A stretch of DNA of 64,000 bases from Gammaproteobacteria bacterium (GTDB taxonomy: Bacteria > Pseudomonadota > Gammaproteobacteria > Pseudomonadales > Pseudohongiellaceae), in assembly GCA_012960305.1 (NCBI GenBank), contig DUBM01000017.1, forward strand, positions 62,001 to 126,000, written 5' to 3'. Numbering within the stretch: position 1 is the first letter of the stretch; every line of letters starts with the position of its first letter. The translations under genes were made by a program, and so were the position numbers. This document shows positions 15,473-25,055 of this stretch, piece by piece. A model generated the notes under the pieces. It ran no database searches. It was not told the DNA's origin and saw nothing but the letters and a program-made list of their open reading frames with translations.

Positions 15473-17209
15473 ATGAAAAAACTACACATACTCCTAGCAC
15501 TAATATCTATATTGGCTTTAGGCGGCTCTTTCTCAACTATATTGTTAGCACAAGATTCTTCTTCAGTAGCAGTATACACCGCACATGAAATAGTTACCTT
15601 AAACCCGGCTCAACCGGTAGTCGAAGCTGTCGCCGTTAAAGATGATCGTATTGTCGCTATTGGTTCTCTCGAAGAGATACAACAATCTTTATCTGGACAA
15701 AGCCTCACTATCGATTCTCGCTTTGACGATTTAGTGCTAATTCCCGGGTTAATCAATCAGCATGAACATGCTTGGCTCGCTTCTCTATTATTCATGACCG
15801 AAATCCTGTCTATTGAAGACTGGGTTCTACCGGAGAAAACGGTAAGTCGTGTTAGCGATGCTGCCGATTATCGAGAGCGTTTAAGGAATGCAGTAGAAGA
15901 TCATTCTGATCCGTCGGAAGTACTCTACACTTGGGGGTTCCATCAACTTTTTCATGGTGAGCTGACGCGTACTGACCTGAATGAAATTAGCGATACAATT
16001 CCTATCGTGGTTCTACAAAGGTCTCTTCATGAACAGATTCATAATACCCGTGCACTTGAATATTTTGGTATTGACCAGGCCATGATTGATGCTGCACCTG
16101 AATCTGTGCAGGACCAAACGAATCTTGCAGAGGGACATTTCTGGGAACAAGGACAGAGCCTAATCGTGCCTACGGTCTTTGCAGACCTTTTTCGCCCGAG
16201 TCGCTACATTCCTGCTCTGGAGAAGATAGAAGCATACTGGCATGCGGCAGGGAGCACTCTAATAGCCGAACCCGGTGGCACTGTTTCCGCGGCACTGGTT
16301 GCGCTGCAGAACCAGGTATTAGGTGATGCAGAAACGCCATTCCGAATGTATTACATAGCAGATGGAAGATCATTCGTTAGAAACTTTCCGGAAGAAGAAG
16401 TAATCGTCGAAACTGAAAAACTCTTTACCTCAGCGAAAGGTATGACTGAATTTGTTCCCGGGCAGGTAAAACTTTTTGCCGATGGGGCAATGTTTAGCCA
16501 ATTAATGCAGATGAGCGAGGGTTATCTTGACGGTCACCACGGAGAGTGGCTAATGGAGCCAGAGGACTTCGCTAAAGCCTTTCGCATTTATTGGGATGCT
16601 GGTTACCAAATTCATATTCACCAGAACGGCGATGCGGGACTCGATTTGGTTCTCGACAATCTCGAAGCTAATATAAATCGTAATCCTCGCGAAGATCATC
16701 GCACGGTAATTGTCCACTTTGGATTCTCGCGGCGTGACCAAGTCGACCGTCTGGCAGAGCTTGGCGCTATAGTAAGTGCAAACCCTTTTTATCCAGTAGT
16801 CTTGGCTGACCGCTACAGCGAAGTAGGGATTGGGCAGGAACGAGCCCAAGAAATGGTAAGACTTGGGGATTTAGTGCGCGCTGACGTTTCGTTATCCTTG
16901 CACTCTGATACTCCCATGGCCTCTGGCCAGCCACTGAGGCTCATGTCCAACGCAGTAAATCGAATCACGGTCAATGGTAATGTAGCTGGCCCAACGCAGC
17001 GCATAAGTGCGGAACGGGCGCTGCGCGCAGTAACGCTCGATGCGGCTTACTCTTTGAGGATGGAAGACGAAGTCGGTTCTATCATGCCCGGCAAGCTTGC
17101 CAATTTTACTGTGTTATTTGAAAACCCACTGAATGTTTCAACACAGATGATTGAGAACATAAAGATTTGGGGAACGGTACACGAGGGCAGGATTCTTCCA
17201 TTACCCTAG
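15473..17209 (+). CDS. Exported amidohydrolase (Amidohydrolase_3/YtcJ-like)
   Basis: A 578-residue metal-dependent hydrolase with a signal peptide (about 4-27, ending ILLAQ). Motifs in order: LIPGLINQHEHAW (HxH metal pair), VKLFADGAMFSQ (possible bridging Lys), YQIHIHQNGDAG (metal His), a TVIVHFGF segment, and SLSLHSDTPMASG (metal Asp). This is the YtcJ-type branch, whose members hydrolyse N-acyl or imide bonds; the true substrate is open. Export to the periplasm is less usual but common in marine gammaproteobacteria. A strong ribosome binding site (AGGAGG) precedes the start. It appears monocistronic and is convergent with the PhoD gene. Confidence 0.88.
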   Translation: MKKLHILLALISILALGGSFSTILLAQDSSSVAVYTAHEIVTLNPAQPVVEAVAVKDDRIVAIGSLEEIQQSLSGQSLTIDSRFDDLVLIPGLINQHEHAWLASLLFMTEILSIEDWVLPEKTVSRVSDAADYRERLRNAVEDHSDPSEVLYTWGFHQLFHGELTRTDLNEISDTIPIVVLQRSLHEQIHNTRALEYFGIDQAMIDAAPESVQDQTNLAEGHFWEQGQSLIVPTVFADLFRPSRYIPALEKIEAYWHAAGSTLIAEPGGTVSAALVALQNQVLGDAETPFRMYYIADGRSFVRNFPEEEVIVETEKLFTSAKGMTEFVPGQVKLFADGAMFSQLMQMSEGYLDGHHGEWLMEPEDFAKAFRIYWDAGYQIHIHQNGDAGLDLVLDNLEANINRNPREDHRTVIVHFGFSRRDQVDRLAELGAIVSANPFYPVVLADRYSEVGIGQERAQEMVRLGDLVRADVSLSLHSDTPMASGQPLRLMSNAVNRITVNGNVAGPTQRISAERALRAVTLDAAYSLRMEDEVGSIMPGKLANFTVLFENPLNVSTQMIENIKIWGTVHEGRILPLP

Positions 17210-17369
17210 AATCAAATAGTATTGAGAACATGCATGGAAAACCGAAGTCATTTTCGAACTAGACTGTTTGTCAACTACGCTAAACTTTCCTGGATACCAA
17301 AGATGAAAGCTTGACCGAACAATTCACAAATACACACAGGATTAACTACCGATCTATTTTCTATTTCAA

Positions 17370-19040
17370 TCAAGGTCGATCTAGTTCAACTGTGTAATAA
17401 GGTTCCAATGTATCAATAGCATCCACCGGCTGACTATTCACATCCCATTTAAAAAGCTCGGCTACAATTCGATCTTGTTCAAAATCTACAATAGAAAAGC
17501 CATGCTCTTCGAAAGGTGGTACTTGTTCTTGAAAATCCAAATATTGCGATGGAGCTGGGAGCACACCACGAACTACTGAGGGAAACCCTCGAATTGAGGT
17601 ACCGACGGGCCCGCAAAGAATATTAGTAATGGGGTTGTCACTGAAATCAAGATTACCAGCGCCGTGCATCGTTCCAACACCAGTGGCATGAAGATCTCCA
17701 GCTATTACTAGCGGGTTTCGGTGCCTCATATCTGCCAATGACTGCATAATACGGTCATGTTGATTCAGCCAACCTTGTCGCCAATGAGGTTTGGGGATCT
17801 GGGTAGTCAATTGACCGGTCTCAGGATGCAATACATCTGGATACCACTCGCCCCATTTGCCGGCTGTCCATCCGGGCGGATTGGAGGGCACATGTACCAG
17901 ATGACGAGTATCTTGTGACGCCGTGCGCTGAACGAGCCAGTTTTCAACATTACTATCAAGAAAAACAGAATTAAGTGCACCTACATTTAAAGTGCGACGC
18001 ACATCGTAGAGCAACACTTCTAACAACTGACCATAGCGCAATGTGCCAAAACTTTCGGAGAGTTCGCCACGTGCAGAGCTGGTGGAATACGGTAGGCCAG
18101 GTGAGCGCGTAACATCAGGAAGAAACTCAGGGTAATACAGTTGCTGAGTAGTGCGCGCCAGTTGTAATTGAAACCATGGAACTGGATAAGTGAGCGGCGA
18201 ATCATTTTCCCAGTGATCATGATCATCCTGAAGAAAATACACAGGCGTAGATCTAAAGGCAGTACCATATAGTGGAGCTATCTGAGGCCCTGCAGCTAGC
18301 TTCATAGCCTCTTCATTGCTACCACCCATTACTCGGGCCGCAAAATCAAAGTTTGATTGTTGACCCGCAGGGCTCAATTCTCCAGCCCTATCGCCCTGCC
18401 AAGTGTGAAGGTCCCAGTATATGTGATCTCCATTGGCTACCGCCGCCTGAGGTGCGAATGATAATCCTCTTCTTAGCAGTCTTTGGCGTATAGCAATAGG
18501 CAGGTTACCGCGACGATCGCCAATTCCAAAGTACTCCCCTTCAGGACCCCCGGCACATGTATAAAATAAAACCCTAACCTGTTCAGGGTTCTGCTGAGGC
18601 GCCGGAAAAGTTGATAAAGGCCAGGGCTCGCACAGTGAGTTACCACCACTGTCTTGTAAGGACAATTCATATTCGGTATCCGGTTGCAGCTCGGTTGCAT
18701 AAAACTCCCAGAACTCGCCACTAGTGTCGTTCAAATAACCTTCGATCAATCTATTGCTGCTGCCATTTTGAATTCGCAGTCGAGGTGTTTCTTTAAGTGC
18801 TCTAGAAAATGAAGTCTTTATCAGAATCCGCGATTCATTTACTGCGGGTAACAAGTGCCGCACGATTCCCGAATCCCAATCGTCGGGCTCTGAATTTAGA
18901 TCTTGTTGTGCGGCAAGTTTTTGCCAAGGCCAGGAGGATAGCCATGCGCCTGCCATGCTTCCTGCGCTGCCGCGCAAAAAGTCTCGACGTTTCAACGACG
19001 GTAAATACAAGTTCGACTTGTTTTTGTTATCTTTTTTCAT
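17370..19040 (-). CDS. Tat-exported PhoD-like alkaline phosphatase/phosphodiesterase
   Basis: A metallophosphatase of about 556 residues. The N-terminus carries a twin-arginine signal (LKRRDFLRGSAGSMAGAW) for export of the folded protein. I prefer the ATG at 19040 because AGG lies 6 bases upstream; an in-frame ATG at 19061 has no such site. Metal-binding phrases: YFGIGDRRGNLP, AVANGDHIYWD, FLQDDHDHWENDS, and NPLVIAGDLHATG. The last two are classical PhoD metallophosphatase motifs. It should release phosphate from phosphomono- or diesters outside the cytoplasm. No Pho-box-like direct repeats were recognised upstream. It is the second PhoD homologue in the window. Confidence 0.88.
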   Translation of the reverse strand: MKKDNKNKSNLYLPSLKRRDFLRGSAGSMAGAWLSSWPWQKLAAQQDLNSEPDDWDSGIVRHLLPAVNESRILIKTSFSRALKETPRLRIQNGSSNRLIEGYLNDTSGEFWEFYATELQPDTEYELSLQDSGGNSLCEPWPLSTFPAPQQNPEQVRVLFYTCAGGPEGEYFGIGDRRGNLPIAIRQRLLRRGLSFAPQAAVANGDHIYWDLHTWQGDRAGELSPAGQQSNFDFAARVMGGSNEEAMKLAAGPQIAPLYGTAFRSTPVYFLQDDHDHWENDSPLTYPVPWFQLQLARTTQQLYYPEFLPDVTRSPGLPYSTSSARGELSESFGTLRYGQLLEVLLYDVRRTLNVGALNSVFLDSNVENWLVQRTASQDTRHLVHVPSNPPGWTAGKWGEWYPDVLHPETGQLTTQIPKPHWRQGWLNQHDRIMQSLADMRHRNPLVIAGDLHATGVGTMHGAGNLDFSDNPITNILCGPVGTSIRGFPSVVRGVLPAPSQYLDFQEQVPPFEEHGFSIVDFEQDRIVAELFKWDVNSQPVDAIDTLEPYYTVELDRP

Positions 19041-19184
19041 GTCTGACCTTTTATTAGTCATAATTCATCATGCCTCATCGTATCAAAAAATAAGGCCTAG
19101 TTTCTAAAAGTTAAGGGCACGGGAAAAGATTAACTGGTGGCACGTCAAGAGTAATCTCTGCCGCCTTTGATTTATGCAGCAGGC

Positions 19185-19676
19185 TCAGTAACGATATCCT
19201 GAAGGACTGTATTCTACTGCACTTGGAAACTCCATTTGCCGTGGTACGGAGTGGCCAACTAGAATAGGCGAGTCTGCAGACCTGCTGCGTGTATTGGCTT
19301 GCATAAAGATGCCTTCCCAGCCCCGCGATGGAACCTCTCCTTTCAATCTTAGATATTCATCTAGAGCCACACGAATATCAGGCAGATCAGACTGAGAGTT
19401 ACGCCCAATATCGGTCAGAAGATGAGCCACTGGAACCTCAAATTTTTTCACACGAAGGTTTAGCCAGTACTCCTCAAGTCTGGATGTGAGTATAAGAGAA
19501 GCTTTCTCAGCAATTGACGGAGATTTGGTCCTAAGTGACTGAACTATGCGAGGTTTAGAATAATGATCACGAAGATCAAATGGAACTCTGCGAGAGTAGT
19601 AAAAGACCCTACCTTTCCTATAAGTAAAAGTTAGACTCTCTACATTGGTCAACTGTTTGGTCACCACTTGCCCCAA
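19185..19676 (-). pseudogene. Truncated tyrosine-type integrase (N-terminal domain only)
   Basis: About 160 codons matching the N-terminal part of phage/island integrases: SLTFTYRKGRVFYYSRRVPF and KPRIVQSLRTKSPSIAEKAS, then helices up to RVALDEYLRLKGE, where the core-binding domain would begin. After that the sequence (MQANTRSRSADSP...) no longer resembles the family. The catalytic domain with its R-H-R-Y residues is absent, so it is inactive. The likely start is TTG 19676 or one of the GTG codons 9-12 bases further on. It sits 46 bases downstream of the 3' end of tRNA-Arg in the same direction, the standard position of an integrase at a tRNA attachment site. No other element gene remains nearby. 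Confidence 0.7.
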
Positions 19677-19722
19677 AGGCTATGAGATTTCATAGACCTT
19701 TCAAGAAGTTAGCGTCTTAGTT

Positions 19723-19799
19723 TGGCACGCCCAGAGAGATTCGAACTCCCGACCAACTGGTTCGAAGCCAGTTACTCTATCCAGCTGAGCTATGGGCGC
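19723..19799 (-). tRNA. tRNA-Arg (anticodon TCG)
   Basis: A 77-base cloverleaf on the minus strand. The acceptor GCGCCCA pairs with TGGGCGT (first pair G-U). The D arm begins GCTC. The anticodon stem ACTGG/CCAGT encloses loop CTTCGAA with anticodon TCG, which reads CGA. The T loop is TTCGAAT with stem GGGAG/CTCTC. The discriminator is G and CCA is encoded. The integrase remnant immediately downstream suggests that this tRNA has served as an attachment site. No duplicated 3' tRNA segment was found in the window. Confidence 0.93.
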
Positions 19800-20241
19800 T
19801 TAGTGGAGAGGAGATTATATACCGTTACTTGAGCACGGTCACTGCAACATTAACGAGACATTGATTCTATTCTATGTGTTAAATAAACCTCTACAAGACC
19901 AACTTAGAATAGACCAATGCTCATTCAGTCACTTGCGTACCATGTAAGGTCAGTGCATTCACGTTTCATGCGAATTCTTATCAGCAGACAACACTGATGA
20001 GTAAAATTATTTATTTATTGCTAATCAATAGCGCTTGGCAGCAAATAAATAAACAATTGAAGTGCGAATCACTGGAACTTAATCCACCAGTTCTTATACA
20101 ATATCCAACCGTCAGATATTTGAAATTTAACTCACCAACTCGAATTATTCAGTCGCTCTAGCTTTAGCTAACTATTCTTTTTCTTAGCCTAGAATTTCTT
20201 CTAGGGAAGGGCTGCATGTTGACTACATTTTCAGGGAAATT
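19800..20241. other. Intergenic stretch upstream of the porin
   Basis: A 442-base AT-rich gap between the tRNA (minus) and the porin (plus). An imperfect inverted pair lies at about 20008-20055 (a TTATTTATT-type arm and its complement AATAAATAA, separated by TGCTAATCAATAGCGCTTGG). No open frame with recognisable similarity, RNA gene or terminator was found. It should contain the porin promoter. Confidence 0.4.
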
Positions 20242-21354
20242 ATGAAATCCATTCGACAATCCCTTATGGCCGTAGCAGCAGCGCTTGCATGCGTTATCGT
20301 GGCTCCTCTGCGGGCTGCAGATAGCACGCCAAATATCGAATTCGGTGGTCGCTTGCAAGTGGACACCACAGATTATGACAGTGACAAGTATCAATATATT
20401 GAGGGCAGCGAGCTACGCCGTGGTCGCCTGTTCATCCGTGGTGATCTCAGCGAGAATTGGGATTATAAATTACAGTACGATTTCGCCCCGGATCACACTG
20501 AACTAAAGGATGGCTATATCCGTTACAGCGGGTTCGCAAATTCTCGAATTACCATTGGTCACTTCAAGGTATACGGAAGTCTTGAAGAACTAACTAGCTC
20601 CAACAACATAACCTTCACTGAGCGCGCCTTACCCAACGCACTTGTTTCTGGTCGACGTACTGGCATTGGTTTTCAGAATTGGAGTGATCGCTATAGTTTA
20701 GCAATGGCCGCCTATGGACATGAAGCCAATAACGCTGCACGGGGCAAAGGAATCTCAGGGCGTTTTGTTTACCGGCCAAACCTTGGAATTGATTCCATAC
20801 TTCATTTAGGACTCGCTGTTGCTAGAGAAGAAGATGATGATGACGATACTATTCGTCGTCGTGCTCGACCTGAGTCTCACCAGGACAGTCACCACATCAT
20901 TTCTACTGGGAGCATTGCTAACATCGATGAATTCGACAAAGTTGTATTTGAAGCAGCTTACATAAATGGTCGCTTTTCTGCGCAGTCAGAATTTATTACG
21001 CAAAATATTGAGCGACGATTGGGCTCTGACCTTGAGTTCAATGGTTACTATGCCTACGCGAGTTACTTTCTAACTGATGATAGTCGTCCTTATAGTGCGT
21101 CTGATGCGGCATTCGGAACAGTTAGGCCGTCTTCAGAAAAAGGTGCCTGGGAAATTGCTGTCCGTTTGAGCAATCTTGAACTTAATGATGGCGGAATTAT
21201 GGGTGGAGAAGCTGACTCGATCACATTAGGAGTGAATTACTACATGACTCGCGACTTGCGCTTCACTGCAAATTACATCATTGTTGATTCAGACATGGCG
21301 GGTGTTAGTGATGATCCCAACGCATTGCAGCTAAGGATCAGATTTACTTTTTAG
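20242..21354 (+). CDS. OprO/OprP-like outer-membrane porin
   Basis: A 370-residue beta-barrel. It has a signal peptide (about 1-25, ending LRAAD), then NIEFGGRLQVDTTDYDSD, SELRRGRLFIRGDLSENWDY, and RITIGHFKVYGSLEELTSSN, and it ends LRIRFTF with a C-terminal Phe. These phrases are typical of the phosphate-selective porin family. The arginine- and lysine-lined channel of true OprP cannot be verified by eye, so anion or phosphate preference is not proven; the two PhoD enzymes nearby make a phosphate role attractive. An acidic run (EEDDDDD, near residue 197) is probably in a loop. Its stop overlaps that of the convergent DUF5916 gene by 4 bases. Confidence 0.85.
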   Translation: MKSIRQSLMAVAAALACVIVAPLRAADSTPNIEFGGRLQVDTTDYDSDKYQYIEGSELRRGRLFIRGDLSENWDYKLQYDFAPDHTELKDGYIRYSGFANSRITIGHFKVYGSLEELTSSNNITFTERALPNALVSGRRTGIGFQNWSDRYSLAMAAYGHEANNAARGKGISGRFVYRPNLGIDSILHLGLAVAREEDDDDDTIRRRARPESHQDSHHIISTGSIANIDEFDKVVFEAAYINGRFSAQSEFITQNIERRLGSDLEFNGYYAYASYFLTDDSRPYSASDAAFGTVRPSSEKGAWEIAVRLSNLELNDGGIMGGEADSITLGVNYYMTRDLRFTANYIIVDSDMAGVSDDPNALQLRIRFTF

Positions 21355-23582
21355 TTAAAAATACCGATGATTCGACTGTACTTAATAATAAACTCTTGGG
21401 CATTGTGTCTTGGTGCGCCCAAACCTGAATCGTCAACTTGGTTGTAAACAATATACAAACCCGAATTCGCCGATTGAATCCAAGAAAATCTCAAGTTCGT
21501 TGCTACCACATCATCACGTTTGTTATATTGAACCAGAGTCTGCAATGACATCCTTGGCGTGAAAGAATATGAAAGGCGTAACCGCGCTAAATCTACTTCA
21601 AAGTCACCGCCAGGAACTGGTAAATCAATATCGCTGTGACTCCAACTTAGTTCAGTACTAAATTTTTCCCCGACCCTATAGCGCAGTGTTGGCTCAAAAT
21701 TAACTCTGTCGCCTCCGAAGAAGCCACCGATGTTGCTACGCAGATCCAGAGACAGAGGCGCGCCTTGATTGGTTTGAAATACTATCTGCACCTCTTCATG
21801 ATCATACTCGCCGACTGGCACCTCTACTCCATCGGCAATCTCGAAGGCCTCTTTTACGCCCTCTTGAGTAAAATTCATTCCAGTGTGAATCTCCATACCA
21901 GATTGAAACTCCCAATGATTATCTACGTGCAAATAGCCTGTTTCTTGAAAGCCATCGAAATCCCAATAGCCGCGGTAATTAATGTGAGGACGCAGTTCAT
22001 GAAGGCCCCAAAGATTCTTAGGCCTTATCGCTCGGCGAATACCGGCCTCATACTTACGAAAACCACGACGAGACAGAAAGCCCACTTCAGGATTAAAATT
22101 CTCACCGATTTGCGAATAACCGGCATTAAGTGTCCATTCTTCATCTCTATAATTTGCAGAGAAGCCTCCAGCTCCATCGCCCTCAGAAATCCCGGGCGTA
22201 TCTGTCCTAGATACCCATCCACTCAGCAGAGTGGTATCGCCAATTCCATAGCGCCCATCTACCGCATAAGTCCGGTTATAGTCATCACGCCCATTCTGAT
22301 TAACAGTTCCATCACCATCTCTCTCAACAAACATAAATCCAACCGCAGAACGATTACCAAATTCTTGATTAACTCTCGCGACAGAAAAATCATTCTGTGG
22401 TGAAATACCTTCTATCCCTTCCGTACGCATGCGAAGAAAACCGACATTAGTATTGCCCCCCACCTTACCAGTGAGTCTTGCACCGCCTTCAATTGGTAAT
22501 TGGGAGCCCCCTGCGCCTACACCAATTCGGCGACTGAAAAATAATTCTGCTTCACGTGGGTTGCCGATTGCGAATTGGCCCGCATTTTCTAAAAAGAAAG
22601 GTCTCTTTTCGGGAAAGAATAAACTGAAGCGATCAAGATTGACTTGCAGCTCATCAACCTCAACCTGAGCAAAATCAGTATTGTAAGTAGCATCAAGCAC
22701 TAGGCTTGGAGTCACGGAATATTTTAAATCAAATCCATACTCTTCATTGCCATAGTTGCCAGAACTTAGGCTACCGCCACGAGAAGTTGAACTGAGTGCG
22801 TAAGGAGTGACTTGCAGATTACGCTGATCGGGAACTCTAACGCCCCGCAGTTGGCCCGCCTCAGATACGCGATTAATATTGAACTGCCTTTCAAGTGGGG
22901 ACCAATAGGCAATCTCGTTATTGCGCCGAATATTTCTCTGGAAATTTATGCCCCAAGTTTGTTCTTCATCACCACCAAATCTTAAGGCTGAAAATGGGAT
23001 TTCCATTTCGGCACTCCAGCCGATGTCTGAGATTTTTGCATTTACTTCCCAGGTTGTATCCCAATTCAAATTGAAGCCACTGCCACCCCCTCGAAAGCTA
23101 CCGGAGCCTTCATTCGTGACCTGAGCATCATATTCGATGCCGGCGGGATTTGTTCCGAAAACGAAACCATTTTGCCGATCGAGTAAGCCATCGATAATTA
23201 CTTGAAAGCTATCTGTATCACCCAAAGAAGAGTCGCGCCGACTATCTGCCACGATTATTCCCGCTGGGTTGTCATCGTAGGCGACCACTCCAATGTAGAG
23301 AGAGTCTTCTGTGTAACCAATAAAAACTTCAGTTTTTTGCGTGGCTGGCAGACCCTCATCTGGTCGTACCTGAGAGAATCCAGTAGTCGGTTTAATAAAC
23401 GACCAAACTGGATCAGCGAGGACCTCGCCGTCGATGATAGGTGCCACACTCAGAGCAACTGCTGTCGTCGATGGCTTAACACTTTCTTCCTGAAGTTCTT
23501 GAGCATAGGTTGACAATGAAGCACAGAAGATGAGCAATGCCGCGAAGAGCTGAGTTGAATGTTTGAACCTGACTCTATTCAT
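21351..23582 (-). CDS. DUF5916 protein: CBM9-like domain plus outer-membrane barrel
   Basis: A 743-residue protein with a signal peptide (about 10-27, ending LSTYAQ). An N-terminal CBM9-like beta-sandwich follows (about 45-230: APIIDGEVLADPVWSFIKP, then TEVFIGYTEDSLYIGVVAYD, and DSFQVIIDGLLDRQNGFVFG). A long C-terminal region of amphipathic strands (about 240-743) ends SRIIGIFN, typical of an outer-membrane barrel. The domain order is that of the DUF5916 family, common in marine bacteria and Bacteroidetes; its function is not established. Surface carbohydrate or peptide binding is a guess. A divergent gap of almost 900 bases lies upstream. Confidence 0.82.
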   Translation of the reverse strand: MNRVRFKHSTQLFAALLIFCASLSTYAQELQEESVKPSTTAVALSVAPIIDGEVLADPVWSFIKPTTGFSQVRPDEGLPATQKTEVFIGYTEDSLYIGVVAYDDNPAGIIVADSRRDSSLGDTDSFQVIIDGLLDRQNGFVFGTNPAGIEYDAQVTNEGSGSFRGGGSGFNLNWDTTWEVNAKISDIGWSAEMEIPFSALRFGGDEEQTWGINFQRNIRRNNEIAYWSPLERQFNINRVSEAGQLRGVRVPDQRNLQVTPYALSSTSRGGSLSSGNYGNEEYGFDLKYSVTPSLVLDATYNTDFAQVEVDELQVNLDRFSLFFPEKRPFFLENAGQFAIGNPREAELFFSRRIGVGAGGSQLPIEGGARLTGKVGGNTNVGFLRMRTEGIEGISPQNDFSVARVNQEFGNRSAVGFMFVERDGDGTVNQNGRDDYNRTYAVDGRYGIGDTTLLSGWVSRTDTPGISEGDGAGGFSANYRDEEWTLNAGYSQIGENFNPEVGFLSRRGFRKYEAGIRRAIRPKNLWGLHELRPHINYRGYWDFDGFQETGYLHVDNHWEFQSGMEIHTGMNFTQEGVKEAFEIADGVEVPVGEYDHEEVQIVFQTNQGAPLSLDLRSNIGGFFGGDRVNFEPTLRYRVGEKFSTELSWSHSDIDLPVPGGDFEVDLARLRLSYSFTPRMSLQTLVQYNKRDDVVATNLRFSWIQSANSGLYIVYNQVDDSGLGAPRHNAQEFIIKYSRIIGIFN

Positions 23583-23871
23583 TGTTTGGTATCGTCACTT
23601 TTTCAACTTGCTGGTTTTGTTCAATTAGCTTCGCTGTTTTTTTAGGTCAACTTTTAGTATCGGACTTTTCTCGTCACAAAAAAAATGAATTGTTTAGCGA
23701 TTGACAGGAGAATGGCGCGTAACATATTGTAAATTCGGAATATAATCAACTGCTTAACGAATTTCAAATACCCAGAATTGTAATTGTTTGTAACTAAAAT
23801 AGACCATCCTAGTTTGCAACATTTCACCTACAGAGCGGAATTTAATAGAAAATATAAACTATAAAAAAGGC

Positions 23872-23893
23872 ACACAATGTAAGCACACTGTGT
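23872..23893. promoter_or_regulatory. Inverted repeat, possible operator
   Basis: Arms ACACAATGT and ACACTGTGT around a 4-base spacer (AAGC) pair at 8 of 9 positions. It is about 290 bases upstream of the DUF5916 start on the minus strand and about 580 bases before tag. The spacing suits either a protein-binding site or a small hairpin. No T-tract follows, so it is not a terminator. Confidence 0.3.
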
Positions 23894-23983
23894 CTCCTCC
23901 CTTCCCTTAAATACGTCGACACTATTAATGTCAGTTCAAGGAACTTCGACTCAAGCTCTGTCGGTAGAGAAGTGCTAATTCTT

Positions 23984-24023
23984 GAGCAGTTCTTTAATGA
24001 GCAGTTCTTTAATGAGCAGCTCT
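23984..24023 (+). repeat. 15-base tandem repeat, about 2.7 copies
   Basis: The unit GAGCAGTTCTTTAAT occurs twice head-to-tail (23984-23998, 23999-24013), followed by a partial third copy, GAGCAGCTCT (one mismatch). It lies in the non-coding gap upstream of tag. It is probably a slippage product that could vary in copy number between strains. No function is evident. Confidence 0.7.
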
Positions 24024-24470
24024 CTATTGATTGTTCTGGAAGAATGCTGAATTTATAAAGTTATAGTCAGTTGCAGTTGCGTAGAGACGACAAAACACCA
24101 CGAAACCAGAATCACCTGTTCCACGACGGTTACCATCATTTTTAATTTGATTTGTGTTCCTTTATTAAATCCAGCTACTTTCTTTTTATACTCAGGCTGA
24201 GCAACTTAGATTTGTAATTCAAAGTTATTAGGTATCACTGCAATATAAGATCATGACCTTTCAAATTTTCTTTCAATGTAATAGGAAATTTTATAATTGC
24301 TGCCTGTTTTCCGCCCAATTATGCCCAAGCTACAGCGCCAGCTTTCCTGAAGAGTGCAAAAACGCTACTATCCGAACCTTGGTCAATTCTCGATATATTC
24401 GAATTTGATCTAGAATTAAAATTTGTATTGAATGCTGTATATTTATACACAAATCTGGCTCTAAACTGGA

Positions 24471-25055
24471 ATGCGCATAATGACAAATCGTTGCTGGTGG
24501 CCAGGTACTGACCCCATCTATATTGCCTATCATGATAAAGAATGGGGTGTTCCTGTTCGAGAAGAGCGACTGCTATTCGAATTTATTTGCCTGGAGGGAC
24601 AACAAGCTGGGCTGAGCTGGATAACAGTGCTCAAAAAGCGTGATCATTACCGTAAATGTTTCAAAAACTTTGATATTTCCAAGGCAGCAGAACTAACCGA
24701 TGAGGCTATTGAGAAATTATTGCTGGACCCAGGTCTTATTCGCAATCGATTGAAACTCTATTCCATTCGAACTAATGCCCTGGCTTTTCAAGCGGTACAA
24801 AAAGAATTCGGTAGTTTTGAGAGCTATATCTGGTCATTCGTCGATGGCAAGACAATTGATAACCGCCGTAAAGATGCCAAGGCTGTCCCTGCTACGACAC
24901 TCGAAAGCGATGCAATGTCGAAAGATTTAAAGAGACGTGACTTCAAGTTTATCGGCTCAACGATTTGCTACGCGTTCATGCAGGCAGCTGGGTTAGTCAA
25001 TGACCACACAAGTAACTGCTTTCGATATAAAGAGTTGAAAAATTTACCCATGTAG
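24471..25055 (+). CDS. tag: DNA-3-methyladenine glycosylase I
   Basis: About 190 residues, the usual length of Tag. It removes 3-methyladenine from alkylated DNA as the first step of base-excision repair in the cytoplasm. Diagnostic residues: NRCWWPG (zinc Cys), YIAYHDKEWGVP (zinc His and conserved W-G-V-P), FEFICLEGQQAGLSW (base-pocket Glu), and NDHTSNCFRY (zinc His and Cys). Two in-frame ATGs, at 24471 and 24480, are possible; the second matches the usual start just before the zinc Cys, but neither has a decisive ribosome binding site. It is a single gene with a strong terminator about 270 bases downstream. Confidence 0.95.
   Translation: MRIMTNRCWWPGTDPIYIAYHDKEWGVPVREERLLFEFICLEGQQAGLSWITVLKKRDHYRKCFKNFDISKAAELTDEAIEKLLLDPGLIRNRLKLYSIRTNALAFQAVQKEFGSFESYIWSFVDGKTIDNRRKDAKAVPATTLESDAMSKDLKRRDFKFIGSTICYAFMQAAGLVNDHTSNCFRYKELKNLPM

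Larger units (their letters stand above)
23583..24470. other. Long intergenic gap (divergent promoters)
   Basis: An AT-rich stretch of 888 bases between the divergent DUF5916 and tag genes. Visible structure: an inverted repeat at 23872-23893 and a short tandem repeat at 23984-24023 (both listed separately). No open frame with recognisable similarity was found. It may contain a small RNA or untranslated leaders, but nothing in the sequence demonstrates this. Confidence 0.4.

Noticed and set aside
21765-22403. 212-codon open frame on the plus strand
   Set aside because: It lies entirely inside and antisense to the DUF5916 gene, whose domain pattern is clear. The frame's protein has no recognisable motif and an odd composition.
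23984-24023. CRISPR-like repeat
   Set aside because: The 15-base units are directly adjacent with no spacers and number fewer than three; this is a simple tandem repeat.
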